From: Candidatus Peribacteraceae bacterium
Lineage (GTDB): Bacteria > Patescibacteriota > Gracilibacteria > Peribacterales > Peribacteraceae
Reading direction: 5' to 3'
NCBI GenBank assembly: GCA_018061945.1
Contig: JAGOTD010000002.1
Location: 248,001 to 312,000, forward strand
DNA length: 64,000 nucleotides
Positions 37,801 to 47,089 of the stretch are shown piece by piece. The notes under the pieces were generated by a model. It was not told the DNA's origin. It worked only from the letters and a program-made list of their open reading frames with translations, and searched no databases. A program made the position numbers and the translations under genes. Within the stretch, counting starts at the first letter, position 1; each line of letters opens with the position of its first letter.

Positions 37801-39574
37801 GCAAATTCAGGTGACGCAAAACGGAAGCAATATTGCATTTGAAACGGGTATTGTTGATTTCGGGTCGACGAATGTTGGCAACGCCGTTACCAAAACATTT
37901 GTCATCAGCAATCCGGGGACAGGAGTGCTGACGATTGCGTTACCAGAAAATATCGATGGATTTACCATCGATCCGACCAACACCTCATTTGTACTGCAAC
38001 CGGCAAGCGTGACATCGTTTAAAGTAAAATTGAACGCTACCGCCGTTACAAACCTCTCCACCACCTTCAGTATCGGAACCAATGTTTTGGGCAAAAACCC
38101 GTTCACCTATACACTCAAAGGTATCGTACGCGTTCCAGCCGGAACGCTAGAAGTGTACGACGGAACACTGAAGCTCACAAACGGCCAAACGCGCGATATG
38201 GGTTATAACGATACCGAGCATCCGGGTCAGAAAACGTTTATCATCAAGAACGCTGGCGACGCAACGTTGAATCTGCGTTCGCCAATTATCGACGTCTACC
38301 CGGTGACAGTGCTTGGCAATATAAAACTCATTCAGAACGTCACAACCATCATACTCGAACCAGGGGAAACGACGACGTTTACCGTCGGACAAAAAAACGT
38401 GCCGTATTCTGTACCAACCGGCAAAATCGAAATCGTATCCGATGATCCCCAGAACGAAAAGTTCACCATCCATACAACCGGCGGCACCATCTATACACTA
38501 CAAGGCCATGTGCACGCCACCGCCATCGACAATAACGTTCTCTATCTCGGGGGAGAATTTAGCGAAATTAACGGCGCTGCCCGCACAAACGTGGCCGCCA
38601 TCGATCTGGTAACCGGCAGACTCAAACCATGGGGTGCGGACATCGCAACCGACGGCCCGGTCTACGCGATTGCTGTCCATAATTCTATAACGTACATCGG
38701 AGGAACGTTTACGACAGTCGGCGGACAGCCTCGCTTGCTTGCCGCCGCTATCGGGACTGATGGCGTACTGAAAACAAACAAGATGCCGCTGCGCAATGCC
38801 ATAAGCGGCACAAGTGGTATCTACGCATTTGCAGTCGATGCCGCCAATGATCGCCTGTACATCGGCGGGCGCTTCGGTCGCAACGATTTCGGAACGCAGA
38901 CGGGTCTGTTTCAGGATTTGAGCTTGATGGGCATGCGAATGTCTTTGTGGACTCGCGATACCAATTTCACTCCGCAAATTGACGGCGGCATCGATCGATC
39001 GAGGGCCAATATCATCCGCAGTATCGCGCTCGATTCCTCGGTTATATATGTAGGCGGCACATTCTACGCCAACGAATTGAATCGCGGCACATCCTACGAT
39101 CTTGCCGCAATAGATTCGAGCGGACATATTCTGCCGTGGAGACCGGAAATGAGCGATGACGGGGCAGAATTTAGGTCTCTTGCGATACACGGAAACACGC
39201 TGTACGCAGGCGGGAATTTCAAAGTGACGGATGTGCCCATTCAAAATCTGGCAGCTGTGGAAAAGTATAATCCAGCCGGCAATACCACCAATCAAAATGG
39301 CGAAATGGTATGGAAGAGAAATTGGACACCGAATCCGGATAACACCGTTTCTCATCTTCTGACAGATGATGAAAACTTGTATGTCGCTGGCAGCTTTACC
39401 GTTATCAGCGGCATTTCGACCGGACACTTTACGTCTTACAAATTAAACACCATGCAGCGCACAGCCATCGGCAATCCCTTTGCGCCATCAGAAATTGATG
39501 CGCTCACCAATTACGACGCGACAAGATTGATTCTCTTTGGAAACGGCTCCGTTGCACTGCTGGAAAAACAGTAA
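34880..39574 (+). CDS. Giant multi-domain surface protein (PD40-type propeller, DUF4215, HYDIN-like, delta-60-like repeats)
   Basis: This is a secreted protein of about 1,564 residues. In order it has: a hydrophobic export segment; a Cys repeat CGDEWKDDSEQCDDGNG; seven or so TolB/PD40-like propeller blades (SISDDGRFVVFLSRAS, SISNDGRYVAFQS, HISDDGNVVAFVS); two further CGNxV..EECDDG repeats (about 670-735); four ASH/HYDIN-type Ig domains (TLTIKNIGTAPLKI, FVISNPGTGVL, FIIKNAGDATL); and a second propeller of LYLGGEFSEING / YIGGTFTTVGG units. It is probably an adhesin or extracellular scaffold. The start is uncertain: TTG 34880 is used, but the frame is open further upstream without an ATG. Confidence 0.8.
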   Translation: MFIASLSLAMVAGVVTFSLTSAPTTQKQKIGLPQTIFTDDIPLPFDTTKKTDGGSTLKGTVVQIGTNALKIPIYKVTFEDANAQSLAQDSIYMVFVPPGVNNMPFDAMIRAANGNQTKEYFGYVYSPNAQLEKDRRNEPVFSARFPGEFFVSEKGMANSRLASDIHNFETLNNIQFKTSGPRHNTANGILLENRIYAFIVNEPTATILSIRPPAICGDEWKDDSEQCDDGNGINEDGCSLQCTVEQGFICQGSPSICIPSTSVCRETANSFSINARISGDSRFIVFESEASNLTQPPEKNTYKNIYLFDRQKNQTFPLTPGANGNSDLPSISDDGRFVVFLSRASDLVSSDTNGVQDAFLLDTRDGSILRLRPQSELSHDTTDVSINGNGTFVTFSAPAGSLNRSQVYVYNIATRQVTMESLSPDGQPGTNDSSRASISNDGRYVAFQSMGSESLDAAHIRSSGTDVYIRDRQTQKTQTVSAGAVNEEFGYSRTPHISDDGNVVAFVSDSAGLVPEIDEMHQHTYLYDRRSGQRELVDKSSGGVPANYASIVHDISFDGRYTLFSTVAANITSGDTNRALDVYRYDRVKKEIARVSITLGEIEYARYSSYGSISDDGNIATFFSASSNIRSFANIFVRDIAAGTTTLLGEDVPCACMNGDCKLSQTDPVCGNNVLEIHEECDDGNLTNGDGCSSSCLTEGSPTAICGNGVVDADEQCDDGANNGQQTSVCRLECLLKVPPAVDPSGGTPNIQVLYGTTIVDQGGSMAFDSVPENVKATRTLTIKNIGTAPLKIGPTIIVRPIFTVGTFGKTVLEPGETTTLDVSIETNAIANYASLITFPTNVAGRNPFSFTAKATVISSGPNVDVLFANASVAQGSLINMGTSDPDSPTETSFDIQNTGAQDLSITNLTVPAGFVLKEPFASPTIISSLQKKTVTLVLSGTPGTTISGSIQFSTNVQTIPTFSFRVKATMLMAQIQVTQNGSNIAFETGIVDFGSTNVGNAVTKTFVISNPGTGVLTIALPENIDGFTIDPTNTSFVLQPASVTSFKVKLNATAVTNLSTTFSIGTNVLGKNPFTYTLKGIVRVPAGTLEVYDGTLKLTNGQTRDMGYNDTEHPGQKTFIIKNAGDATLNLRSPIIDVYPVTVLGNIKLIQNVTTIILEPGETTTFTVGQKNVPYSVPTGKIEIVSDDPQNEKFTIHTTGGTIYTLQGHVHATAIDNNVLYLGGEFSEINGAARTNVAAIDLVTGRLKPWGADIATDGPVYAIAVHNSITYIGGTFTTVGGQPRLLAAAIGTDGVLKTNKMPLRNAISGTSGIYAFAVDAANDRLYIGGRFGRNDFGTQTGLFQDLSLMGMRMSLWTRDTNFTPQIDGGIDRSRANIIRSIALDSSVIYVGGTFYANELNRGTSYDLAAIDSSGHILPWRPEMSDDGAEFRSLAIHGNTLYAGGNFKVTDVPIQNLAAVEKYNPAGNTTNQNGEMVWKRNWTPNPDNTVSHLLTDDENLYVAGSFTVISGISTGHFTSYKLNTMQRTAIGNPFAPSEIDALTNYDATRLILFGNGSVALLEKQ

Positions 39575-39669
39575 AGATCAACAGAACACGTAAATCTTCA
39601 AAAGGCTATTGATGGATCACTTTGTCATTATTAAATGGTGGCTCGTGGTCAAAGCAATCAGAACTTTTT

Positions 39670-40146
39670 TTATTCTTCCTCCCAATAAGATTCCTCTTTA
39701 ATAACTATAATTTCATTCGTTGTAGTATCGATAGTCATTTCGAATGACTCTAGAGCAGGATGATCTACAAGGAAGTTTTGGATGTTTTTACTACTAACTC
39801 CATTAGCTATAAGCAACTCTAGCAATACTCTGCTGTGTGCTCTAACTTCTTTAAGATATTCATCAAAATCTAATCCACATATTTCTATTGACTCTCGATC
39901 TGATGGGACATTTCCCGCAAGAGCAACTTTTAAATCTTCTTTGCAAGGCGCTCCACGAATTTCTTTTAAAAGAATATTTTCCATCCCTGGAGTAGTAAGC
40001 TGATATTCATGAATTAGATAGCCGATACGCTTTTTGGTATCTAAAATACCAATTGCTATACATGGCCCAACCCCTCCAGTTTGGGCGATGTCCGGGTACA
40101 AAACTCGAATTTCCTGACCCGAGCAGATTTCATGCAAAACTCCCAT
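39670..40146 (-). CDS. CheD-like putative deamidase
   Basis: The 158-residue protein carries TGGVGPC followed by a His 17 residues after the Cys (Thr23, Cys29, His46). This reproduces the spacing of the Thr-Cys-His triad of CheD, a glutamine deamidase of chemoreceptors (TLGLGSC..H). The flanking pattern AIGILDTKKRIGYLIH also matches CheD's strand-turn-strand. The C-terminal half is acidic and unlike CheD. No chemotaxis genes are in the window, so if active its substrate is something else. There is no signal peptide. Confidence 0.55.
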   Translation of the reverse strand: MGVLHEICSGQEIRVLYPDIAQTGGVGPCIAIGILDTKKRIGYLIHEYQLTTPGMENILLKEIRGAPCKEDLKVALAGNVPSDRESIEICGLDFDEYLKEVRAHSRVLLELLIANGVSSKNIQNFLVDHPALESFEMTIDTTTNEIIVIKEESYWEEE

Positions 40147-40182
40147 GTGTATTTTTTATACTATTTTTATAATTAAGTCAAT

Positions 40183-40257
40183 TGGTGGCCCAGGCCAGAA
40201 TTGAACTGGCGACGCCTGCCTCTTCAGGGCAGCGCTCTACCACTGAGCTACCGGGCC
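40183..40257 (-). tRNA. tRNA-Phe(GAA)
   Basis: The minus-strand acceptor stem GGCCCGG pairs with CTGGGCC. Discriminator A and an encoded CCA follow. The D-arm is GCTC..GAGC. The anticodon stem CTGCC/GGCAG encloses loop CTGAAGA, giving GAA. The T-loop is TTCAATT. Unlike the other tRNAs here it lacks the ACGTGG-type trailer. Confidence 0.96.
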
Positions 40258-40336
40258 ACAATGGAGTGGGGAGACTTTAGCATTGGGTGTCTGGCTTGGC
40301 AAATGTGGCATTGCGCCATTCTCTGCCAGAACCACT

Positions 40337-40356
40337 AATACGGACTTTTCCGTATT
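40337..40356. terminator. Small perfect hairpin in the intergenic region
   Basis: AATACGGA-CTTT-TCCGTATT forms an 8-bp stem between tRNA-Phe and the hypothetical at 40426. Its role is unclear. It could end transcription coming from the left or be regulatory. Confidence 0.35.
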
Positions 40357-40406
40357 GCAATCACTTTCTTAAATGCCTGCCGTGTTTATAGTTGACGAAT
40401 GGTACA

Positions 40407-40423
40407 ATTGAATTAGATTCAAT
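40407..40423 (+). promoter_or_regulatory. Possible operator palindrome at the start of the 40426 gene
   Basis: ATTGAAT-TAG-ATTCAAT is a perfect 7-bp inverted repeat. It overlaps TACAAT (40403-40408) and ends 2 nt before the ATG. A dimeric regulator bound here would block transcription start. Confidence 0.35.
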
Positions 40424-40425
40424 TC

Positions 40426-41091
40426 ATGAAAACTCCACATTGCGATATTGCGATCCTTCGTCCGATAGAAGCTGGCTTTGACAGTCTCTATTCGCAAAAC
40501 CCAGATCCATCCGAAAAAATATACGCAGAGAGAGTTGATGGAATAATTGATACCGTGCGCTCTCTATTGGATATCACTGCAGAAGAACTGGGAATACAAA
40601 CAGAAGTAACTGAATATCAGCTACATACAAACGCGAAAGGCGAAGCGTCTTTCTTGTCTCTAAAAAGATCAAGACGAGTAAGCGCAAAAGATCTGATTGT
40701 AACAGTGGACCCCTCTGCTACAGGGTTTTCCTATATTTCAAACGCGACAAAAGCACCGATGACTCGAGGCCTTATTGCATTTACGGATTCAAGGCAGCTC
40801 GACGATATGCAATTGCTCATAGCAGCAAATATAACAATGGTGATGAAGCTGGTGAAGGGGCAGCCTAGCTATTTCGGCATTCCTCGTCTCTTTCCATTAC
40901 AAGTTCCTTTAAATGAGGATGATCAAACGAAACATCATAAACAAAATATCGTTACGATAAAAAAAGCCTTACAGTATCCTCACATAACACCACACACATC
41001 GACGCGTGAAAGATTTACCACTCTGTATGTGGCAGATCCCGATGCACGCGAATCACAAGCGGATTTTCGGGCTAATTTTATAGATAAATAG
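40426..41091 (+). CDS. Hypothetical protein
   Basis: The 221-residue soluble protein is not recognised. It mixes strands and helices (DIAILRPIEAGFDSLY, DLIVTVDPSATGFSY, LIAFTDSRQLDDMQLLIAANITMV) without any motif I can tie to a catalytic family. There is no signal peptide or membrane helix. It begins directly after a small palindrome and may be controlled by it. It is convergent with the SGNH gene. Confidence 0.6.
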   Translation: MKTPHCDIAILRPIEAGFDSLYSQNPDPSEKIYAERVDGIIDTVRSLLDITAEELGIQTEVTEYQLHTNAKGEASFLSLKRSRRVSAKDLIVTVDPSATGFSYISNATKAPMTRGLIAFTDSRQLDDMQLLIAANITMVMKLVKGQPSYFGIPRLFPLQVPLNEDDQTKHHKQNIVTIKKALQYPHITPHTSTRERFTTLYVADPDARESQADFRANFIDK

Positions 41092-41137
41092 AAATCTATA
41101 CCCGCGAGGCAGGGAAGTTGTGTGATAGCCTGAAGAA

Positions 41138-42142
41138 TTACCATTGTTTCATCTGCATTACAGAACCCGATTCCGAAAGAAACGGCAGAAGCCTATTGGC
41201 AAGTTGTGTGGTAAAAAGTGTTGAACCCGTTGCGTTCAAGTGAATTGGATCGCTTAAATGCACTGCATCTGCAAACGGGGTATTTGTAAGATAATGACAA
41301 TACTCTGGCGATACAGAACGTAACGACTCACTGATAAATTCATCATAGTACGGCGGAAATGGATCGTTCGTCGTATCGAAGCCAATGGACGGCGCATGAG
41401 GCGTGGTAACAAAGATGAGCTGAATACGATGCTCAACTGCCAAGTTACAGATTGACTGCAGAAGTGATGTATTTTCAGAAGGTATGGAATCTGCATTTTT
41501 TTGCAACGCTTCAATCCGACTGCCCTCTTTGATACGTCCGAAGGTCGGCACAAAACCGTTATGCCTTTCAAATGCAGAGAAGTCGGCTGCCATGTCTTTT
41601 TGCACTCCAAATAAGCGATGCTTCAGAGAGTACGCCAGCCTAAAAGATGGCCACAGCTGAGAGATATATATGGTGAGGCGCTCCTCCAAAGCCAGCGGAT
41701 AATCGGTCAAAGCATCATGCATGGTTCGCGGACTAAAAAAATATTCATAAACCGTTTCGCGAGCCTGCACTTGGTGCCACATATGGATACTTCGACCAAC
41801 AATAATAATTTTTGGAGATTGATGATACCGAAGATATCGCTCAAGTAGTGTTGTATCTGCGTAAGCGGTCACGTTGCGATAGGTGGCAAGATTGTAAGCA
41901 GAAAGTCCGGTTACACGCTCGATAATTTGCGGATCAATTCCATTCGTCGCACTCGAATCTCCTAAGATGAGCACATCGTATGACTGAGGATCTTTCAGTT
42001 TTGTCAGTCGATGCATCAAGCGCACATCTTCTGCTCCTTCAAATGGTAACGCGTCGTACAGCTTAACGATGCCATATTCTGTCATCACCACCAAACAAGC
42101 AAAGAGCATCAGCCACAAAAAAAGATAATATTTTTTCATCAA
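41138..42142 (-). CDS. SGNH-hydrolase-like membrane-anchored protein (acyl transfer partner)
   Basis: The 334-residue protein has an N-terminal helix (about 5-25). An SGNH core follows, with block I VLILGDSSATNG (Ser63) and block V DPIHLN near the C-terminus. It is coupled to the MBOAT gene by a 4-nt ATGA overlap. In AlgI/AlgJ- and DltB/DltD-type systems such a pair moves acyl groups across the membrane to an extracellular polymer; this protein would be the final O-acyltransferase. The acceptor polymer is unknown. Confidence 0.8.
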   Translation of the reverse strand: MMKKYYLFLWLMLFACLVVMTEYGIVKLYDALPFEGAEDVRLMHRLTKLKDPQSYDVLILGDSSATNGIDPQIIERVTGLSAYNLATYRNVTAYADTTLLERYLRYHQSPKIIIVGRSIHMWHQVQARETVYEYFFSPRTMHDALTDYPLALEERLTIYISQLWPSFRLAYSLKHRLFGVQKDMAADFSAFERHNGFVPTFGRIKEGSRIEALQKNADSIPSENTSLLQSICNLAVEHRIQLIFVTTPHAPSIGFDTTNDPFPPYYDEFISESLRSVSPEYCHYLTNTPFADAVHLSDPIHLNATGSTLFTTQLANRLLPFLSESGSVMQMKQW

Positions 42143-43569
42143 AATTGTTTGTAGACAAAATCAAAGTGCTTAAACGGAGTAAGGTAAATGAGTGAATAGA
42201 GACAGATAGTAATAAAAATTACACGCAGTACAATTGACCGACTAGCAATACTATCACTCTGCTTATAGTGCAGATCGAGGACATGCATGGCGGCAATCGG
42301 CATCCAGAAGAAGAGAATGTACGGAAAGAACGTACCAATCGAGAAGCGAAGCGATGCAAAGACACTCCAAAACGGCAGCGACGAAAAATTCTGAAATATC
42401 ACCCAGCCGATACAAACGAGAATAAACCACAGTATTCCTGCAACGACTTTCTTGCGCAAAATTTTTGCGTACCATGCATCGGGCGAAACATATTTGTCAC
42501 TCAGCACATAGGCAACAGAAAGCATGCCATGATACGCGCCCCACGCGATAAAATTCCAGCTGGCTCCATGCCACAAGCCGACGATGAGCATGGTCAGGAA
42601 AAGATTGCGCAGGGTAAAAATAAAACCCAGCCGATTGCCACCGAGCGGAATATAAATGTAATCGCGACACCATTGCGATAGACTGATGTGCCACCTGCGC
42701 CAAAAATCCGTCGGACTGAGCGCGAGATACGGCATGTTGAAGTTTCTTGAAAGAGTAAAACCAAACAGCGTCGCAATGCCGCGGGCAATATCGCTGTAAC
42801 CGGAAAAATCCGCGTAGATCTGCAAGGGAAGAGCCAGCAGAATCGTGAAGGAATTGGCACTGATAAGTTCGGGTGTCAGAAGAGAATATATTGCGTACGT
42901 TGCGGCATTGTCGGCAATCACTACTTTTTGCACCAATCCCCAGATAATCAGAAAAAAACCCAGCGATAGATGTTTTCTGGTAACGTGCTGCACTGTCTGT
43001 AGCTGAGGCAGCAAGTTTCCTGCGCGCTCAATGGGACCGGCAATATATTTTGCGAAGAACGCCAGAAACAACGCATACGACACAAAGTCACGCGTCGGAA
43101 GCTGCTTACCGCGCGCAATATCTACCAGATAACTGATAATCTGAAAAATATAAAACGATAATCCGAGCGGTAAAATAACAGAAAATCCTGGAGCAAATGA
43201 TCGCAAGCCTATCGAACGAAACAGGACATTGATATTATCCAGAAAAAAATTCGTATATTTGCAGTACGCAAGCACGCCGATGTAGCCCACTACAGCAACC
43301 GATAAAACGACATGCTTGAAACGCGCCGATTGGAGGCGATGAAGAAAAAGTGCAATGAAAAAACTCGTGACAGTACAGACAAACAAAACAATGGGCACGC
43401 GCCAATCCCACGCTATCGCAAAGACATAACTCACAAGTAGCAGAAAGACATTTCGCAAAAACACTTTGCGATGAATCAGAAGATAGACGATATATGCACA
43501 ACCTAGAAGAAACCAAAATGACAATGTCGTAAAAGTCGGCGAGATAGTCAAAAAAGGAGTGACGTGCAT
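42139..43569 (-). CDS. MBOAT-family O-acyltransferase (AlgI-like)
   Basis: This 476-residue polytopic protein moves an acyl group through the membrane. It carries the MBOAT block FWRRWHISLSQWCRDYIYIPLGG (about 289-311) and the active-site His334 in LWHGASWNFIAWG, with about 11 helices. The length and motifs fit alginate O-acetyltransferase AlgI and related wall-polymer acetylases. The ATG is at 43569. It is followed by the SGNH partner with an ATGA overlap, a two-gene acetylation unit. Confidence 0.92.
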   Translation of the reverse strand: MHVTPFLTISPTFTTLSFWFLLGCAYIVYLLIHRKVFLRNVFLLLVSYVFAIAWDWRVPIVLFVCTVTSFFIALFLHRLQSARFKHVVLSVAVVGYIGVLAYCKYTNFFLDNINVLFRSIGLRSFAPGFSVILPLGLSFYIFQIISYLVDIARGKQLPTRDFVSYALFLAFFAKYIAGPIERAGNLLPQLQTVQHVTRKHLSLGFFLIIWGLVQKVVIADNAATYAIYSLLTPELISANSFTILLALPLQIYADFSGYSDIARGIATLFGFTLSRNFNMPYLALSPTDFWRRWHISLSQWCRDYIYIPLGGNRLGFIFTLRNLFLTMLIVGLWHGASWNFIAWGAYHGMLSVAYVLSDKYVSPDAWYAKILRKKVVAGILWFILVCIGWVIFQNFSSLPFWSVFASLRFSIGTFFPYILFFWMPIAAMHVLDLHYKQSDSIASRSIVLRVIFITICLYSLIYLTPFKHFDFVYKQF

Positions 43570-43599
43570 ACGATCAGCGTGATGGCCGAAATCATAGCA

Positions 43600-44904
43600 C
43601 TAGAAGAGTTGCTCATCGACTCTCGTTTTGCCGATGTAGACTTTTTCGCCGTCGGTACGCACTTTGTTAATCGCTTTAAGGAGTCCTGTACGCTCGACAA
43701 CGTCGACAAAGCGGTTCACAGCCGATGTGCTTCCAAAGTTTGTCATGCTGGTAAATTGTTCCAGGCGACGCCCTTTGATGATGATGCGTTTGTCCTTGCG
43801 CTCGATGCGATACACGCCCATCAAATCGGATTCCAAATGCGGACGCAAAACGGGCAGTGTATCACCCGATGCTTGCTCGGTGTATTCCAGCTCGCGCTGC
43901 TCTTTGGCCTTGAGCACAAGTGGCAACAATAATTTCATCAGATCCTGAATTCCTTGTGTGGTAGACGTAGAAATGGCGGCAGAAACCTTGATCTTGGCTT
44001 TTTTGAGTTCATCGATGAACGGCTTGGCGTCGCCAGCCACAAGATCGATTTTATTGAGCACAACAATCTCTTTCTTTTTGGCCAGAGCAGGGGAGTAGGC
44101 CTTGAGTTCATTTCTGATGGTTTTGTAATCTTCCACAATGTCCGGTCGGTTGATATCGAGCATGTGTACGAGAATGCCGCAGCGCTCGATGTGTTTGAGG
44201 AACTGATCACCAAGTCCTTTGCCTTCCGATGCGCCTTCTATAATTCCTGGTACGTCGCACATCACAAATTCGCGATCGAAGACTTTTACCACACCGAGGT
44301 TTGGAACGAGGGTCGTAAATTCGTACGCCGCGATTTTCGGCTTGGCCGACGAAACAGTCGCGATAAGTGACGATTTCCCCACACTCGGAAAGCCGATAAT
44401 GCCGACATCGGCAACCAGCTTGAGTTCTAGTTTTACATGCTGCGTGTGGCCCGGTTCACCAAGCTCGGCAAAATCTGGCGCCTGACGAATGGAAGATTTA
44501 AAGTGCGCATTTCCAAAGCCACCTTTGCCGCCTCTGGCAACAACCACTGTTTGTCCATTCACACGCAAATCGGCGAGTAGTTCGCCTGGCGCATCGATGT
44601 TGTCGGGGTCGAATCGCGTGACGATTGTTCCGGGTGGAACTGAGAGAATGGTGTCTTCGGCGCCTTTTCCGTTACAACTTTTACCAAGACCTTTGTCGCC
44701 ATTCTTTGCCTTAAAACGCTTGGCACTCGCGAAGTTACTGAGCGTATCGCTGTTTGGATCGGCCATAAGCACGATGTTGCCACCGCGTCCGCCATCACCA
44801 CCATCCGGGCCTCCATTTGGCACATATTTTTCTCGGCGCCACGCAACGCAGCCGTCGCCACCGCGGCCACCAGTTACGTCGATGATTGCTTCGTCGATAA
44901 ACAT
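43600..44904 (-). CDS. obg: GTPase Obg/CgtA
   Basis: Obg is an essential ribosome-assembly and stress GTPase. The 434-residue protein has the Gly-rich Obg fold (FIDEAIIDVTGGRGGDGCVAWRREKYVPNGGPDGG), a G domain with GFPSVGKSSLI, DVPGIIEGASEGKGLG and NKIDL, and a C-terminal OCT domain (about 345-425). The gene stands alone; rplU/rpmA, which often precede obg, are not adjacent, but bL27 is at 56168 in the window. Confidence 0.96.
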   Translation of the reverse strand: MFIDEAIIDVTGGRGGDGCVAWRREKYVPNGGPDGGDGGRGGNIVLMADPNSDTLSNFASAKRFKAKNGDKGLGKSCNGKGAEDTILSVPPGTIVTRFDPDNIDAPGELLADLRVNGQTVVVARGGKGGFGNAHFKSSIRQAPDFAELGEPGHTQHVKLELKLVADVGIIGFPSVGKSSLIATVSSAKPKIAAYEFTTLVPNLGVVKVFDREFVMCDVPGIIEGASEGKGLGDQFLKHIERCGILVHMLDINRPDIVEDYKTIRNELKAYSPALAKKKEIVVLNKIDLVAGDAKPFIDELKKAKIKVSAAISTSTTQGIQDLMKLLLPLVLKAKEQRELEYTEQASGDTLPVLRPHLESDLMGVYRIERKDKRIIIKGRRLEQFTSMTNFGSTSAVNRFVDVVERTGLLKAINKVRTDGEKVYIGKTRVDEQLF

Positions 44905-45070
44905 AAGGAGGAATGAAGAACCGAGAACGTAGAACGTTGAACGTTGAATAGATGTAATTTATAAAACTCAAAATCGAGAATTTGCTCTAGAGAATAACAC
45001 TTATTCGACTACGTTACTATACATCAGCAATAGCACTTTGTACATTCAGGTTAAAATATGTAGATAGATC

Positions 45071-45100
45071 TTGACCAAGATATCATTAGCACTCTATAAT
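45071..45100 (+). promoter_or_regulatory. dnaK promoter (TTGACC-18-TATAAT)
   Basis: TTGACC (45071-45076) and TATAAT (45095-45100) are spaced by 18 nt. The -10 lies exactly in the 9-nt spacer of the CIRCE element, so HrcA binding would cover it. The start site would be near 45107, leaving a leader of about 40 nt. Confidence 0.8.
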
Positions 45101-45112
45101 ACCGAGTGCTAA
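45086..45112 (+). promoter_or_regulatory. CIRCE operator (HrcA site)
   Basis: A perfect consensus CIRCE, TTAGCACTC-N9-GAGTGCTAA, lies 36 nt before the dnaK start. This predicts repression of dnaK by HrcA and release on heat shock. hrcA itself is outside the window. Confidence 0.95.
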
Positions 45113-45148
45113 ATTAGAGTTGTTCTTCATACTTTTCCAACCCAAACT

Positions 45149-47074
45149 ATGAGCAAAATTATCGGAATCGACCTTGGTACCACAAACTCTTGTGTCGCAG
45201 TCATCGAAGGAGGGGAACCACAGGTTATCCCCAATGCCGAAGGCAATAACACCACGCCGTCTATTGTTGCCTTTAAGGACAACGACGTTCTCGTCGGTAT
45301 TGCCGCCAAACGTCAGGCTGTGACGAACCCAAAAAATACGATTTACTCAGCCAAACGTTTTGTCGGTCACCGTTTCGAGGAAGTGGAAAAGGACGCCAAA
45401 ATGGTTCCCTACGAGGTAAAAGCCGGCAAAGAAGGACGCGCAGTGATCAACGCCAACGGCAAAGATATGTTCCCACAGGAAATCAGCGCCAAAGTGCTGA
45501 TGAAACTCAAGAAAGACGCCGAAGCGTTTTTGGGCCAGCCAGTCACCAAAGCGGTTATCACGGTTCCAGCCTATTTTGACGATAATCAGCGCCAGGCGAC
45601 CAAAGAAGCAGGCGAAATCGCCGGACTGGAAGTCGTACGTATTATCAATGAACCAACTGCTGCCACTCTCGCGTACGGACTCGATAAGAAGAAAGAAGAG
45701 AAAGTAATTGTCTACGACCTTGGCGGTGGAACATTCGACGTCACGGTTCTCGAAATTTCCGGTGACGGACACTTCGAAGTGCAGTCGACGAATGGTGATA
45801 CGCATTTGGGTGGCGACGACTTCGATCAGACAATTGTCGATTGGCTCCTAGCTGAATTTAAAAAAGACCAGGGTGTTGATCTTTCGAAAGATAAAATCGC
45901 TCTGCAGCGCCTCAAGGAAGCTGCGGAAAAAGCAAAGATCGAATTGAGCTCGGCTAACGAAACCGAAATCAACCTGCCTTTCATTACGGCTGATGCGACT
46001 GGCCCTAAGCACCTGACAGTCAAACTGGCGCGTTCGAAACTGGAAGCATTGGTATCGGATTTGATTGAACGCACAGCCAAGCCCTGCTTGAACGCACTCA
46101 AAGATGCAGGCTATTCCAAGGATCAGATCGATGAGGTAGTCCTCGTCGGAGGCATGACACGCATGCCAGCCGTCCAGGCCAAAGTAAAAGAACTGTTTGG
46201 AAAGGAACCGCACAAAGGAGTGAATCCGGACGAAGTGGTGGCAATCGGTGCCGCTATCCAAGCTGGTCAAATCGGCGGAGATATTAACCGCGATATTACG
46301 ATTGTGGACGTTATTCCGCTCTCTGTCGGTATCGAGACAATGGGCGGCATCGCAACCAAAGTCATCGAGAGAAACATGAAGATCCCAACCTCCAAGAGCC
46401 AGGTCTTTTCGACCGCGGCTGATAATCAGACATCGGTAGAAATCAACGTCGTCCAAGGCGAGCGCGAAATGGCCGCCGACAACAAATCCCTCGGCCGATT
46501 TATCTTAGATGGCATCTTGCCCGCTCCACGCGGCATGCCACAGGTGGAAGTCACATTCGATATCGATACCAACGGACTGCTGCATGTGAAAGCCAAAGAC
46601 AAAGGCACGGGCAAAGAGCAACACATCAGCATCCAAGGTTCGACCGGACTTTCCAAAGAAGAAGTCGAACGCATGAAGAAAGACGCAGAAGTAAACGCCG
46701 ATGCCGACAAGAAGAAGAAAGAGTTGATCGAAGCACGTAACACAGCAGACAGTCTTATCTTCTCGCTCGACAAACAAATGCGCGAGCACGACGCCAAGAT
46801 CAACGACGACACCAAGAAGAAGGTGAATGAAAAAATGAATGCGCTGCGCGACTTACTTAAGAAAGAAGATGCGACAGCCGAGGAAATCAAAAAACTCACA
46901 GAAGAGACAGGAGTAGCAGCACAGGAAATCGGCAAATTGATTTACGAGGAAGCCCAGAAGAAAGAAGCCGAAGCTACCAAGGCAGGCGAAAAGGGTGACA
47001 AGAAAGATGAAAAAGTCGTCGACGCCGAGGTAGTGGATGAGAAAGATGAGAAGAAGAAAGATGATGACAAGTAA
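45149..47074 (+). CDS. dnaK: Chaperone DnaK (Hsp70)
   Basis: DnaK is an ATP-dependent chaperone that binds unfolded hydrophobic segments. The 641-residue protein opens [19 protein letters not shown]. It has the ATPase signatures [15 protein letters not shown] and [14 protein letters not shown], the substrate-binding domain beginning after [11 protein letters not shown], and a helical lid with an acidic/Lys tail ([12 protein letters not shown]). It is controlled by CIRCE and followed by two hairpins. grpE and dnaJ are not adjacent, which is unusual for the operon. Confidence 0.98.
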   Translation: MSKIIGIDLGTTNSCVAVIEGGEPQVIPNAEGNNTTPSIVAFKDNDVLVGIAAKRQAVTNPKNTIYSAKRFVGHRFEEVEKDAKMVPYEVKAGKEGRAVINANGKDMFPQEISAKVLMKLKKDAEAFLGQPVTKAVITVPAYFDDNQRQATKEAGEIAGLEVVRIINEPTAATLAYGLDKKKEEKVIVYDLGGGTFDVTVLEISGDGHFEVQSTNGDTHLGGDDFDQTIVDWLLAEFKKDQGVDLSKDKIALQRLKEAAEKAKIELSSANETEINLPFITADATGPKHLTVKLARSKLEALVSDLIERTAKPCLNALKDAGYSKDQIDEVVLVGGMTRMPAVQAKVKELFGKEPHKGVNPDEVVAIGAAIQAGQIGGDINRDITIVDVIPLSVGIETMGGIATKVIERNMKIPTSKSQVFSTAADNQTSVEINVVQGEREMAADNKSLGRFILDGILPAPRGMPQVEVTFDIDTNGLLHVKAKDKGTGKEQHISIQGSTGLSKEEVERMKKDAEVNADADKKKKELIEARNTADSLIFSLDKQMREHDAKINDDTKKKVNEKMNALRDLLKKEDATAEEIKKLTEETGVAAQEIGKLIYEEAQKKEAEATKAGEKGDKKDEKVVDAEVVDEKDEKKKDDDK

Positions 47075-47089
47075 TAATCCGTCCGCAGG

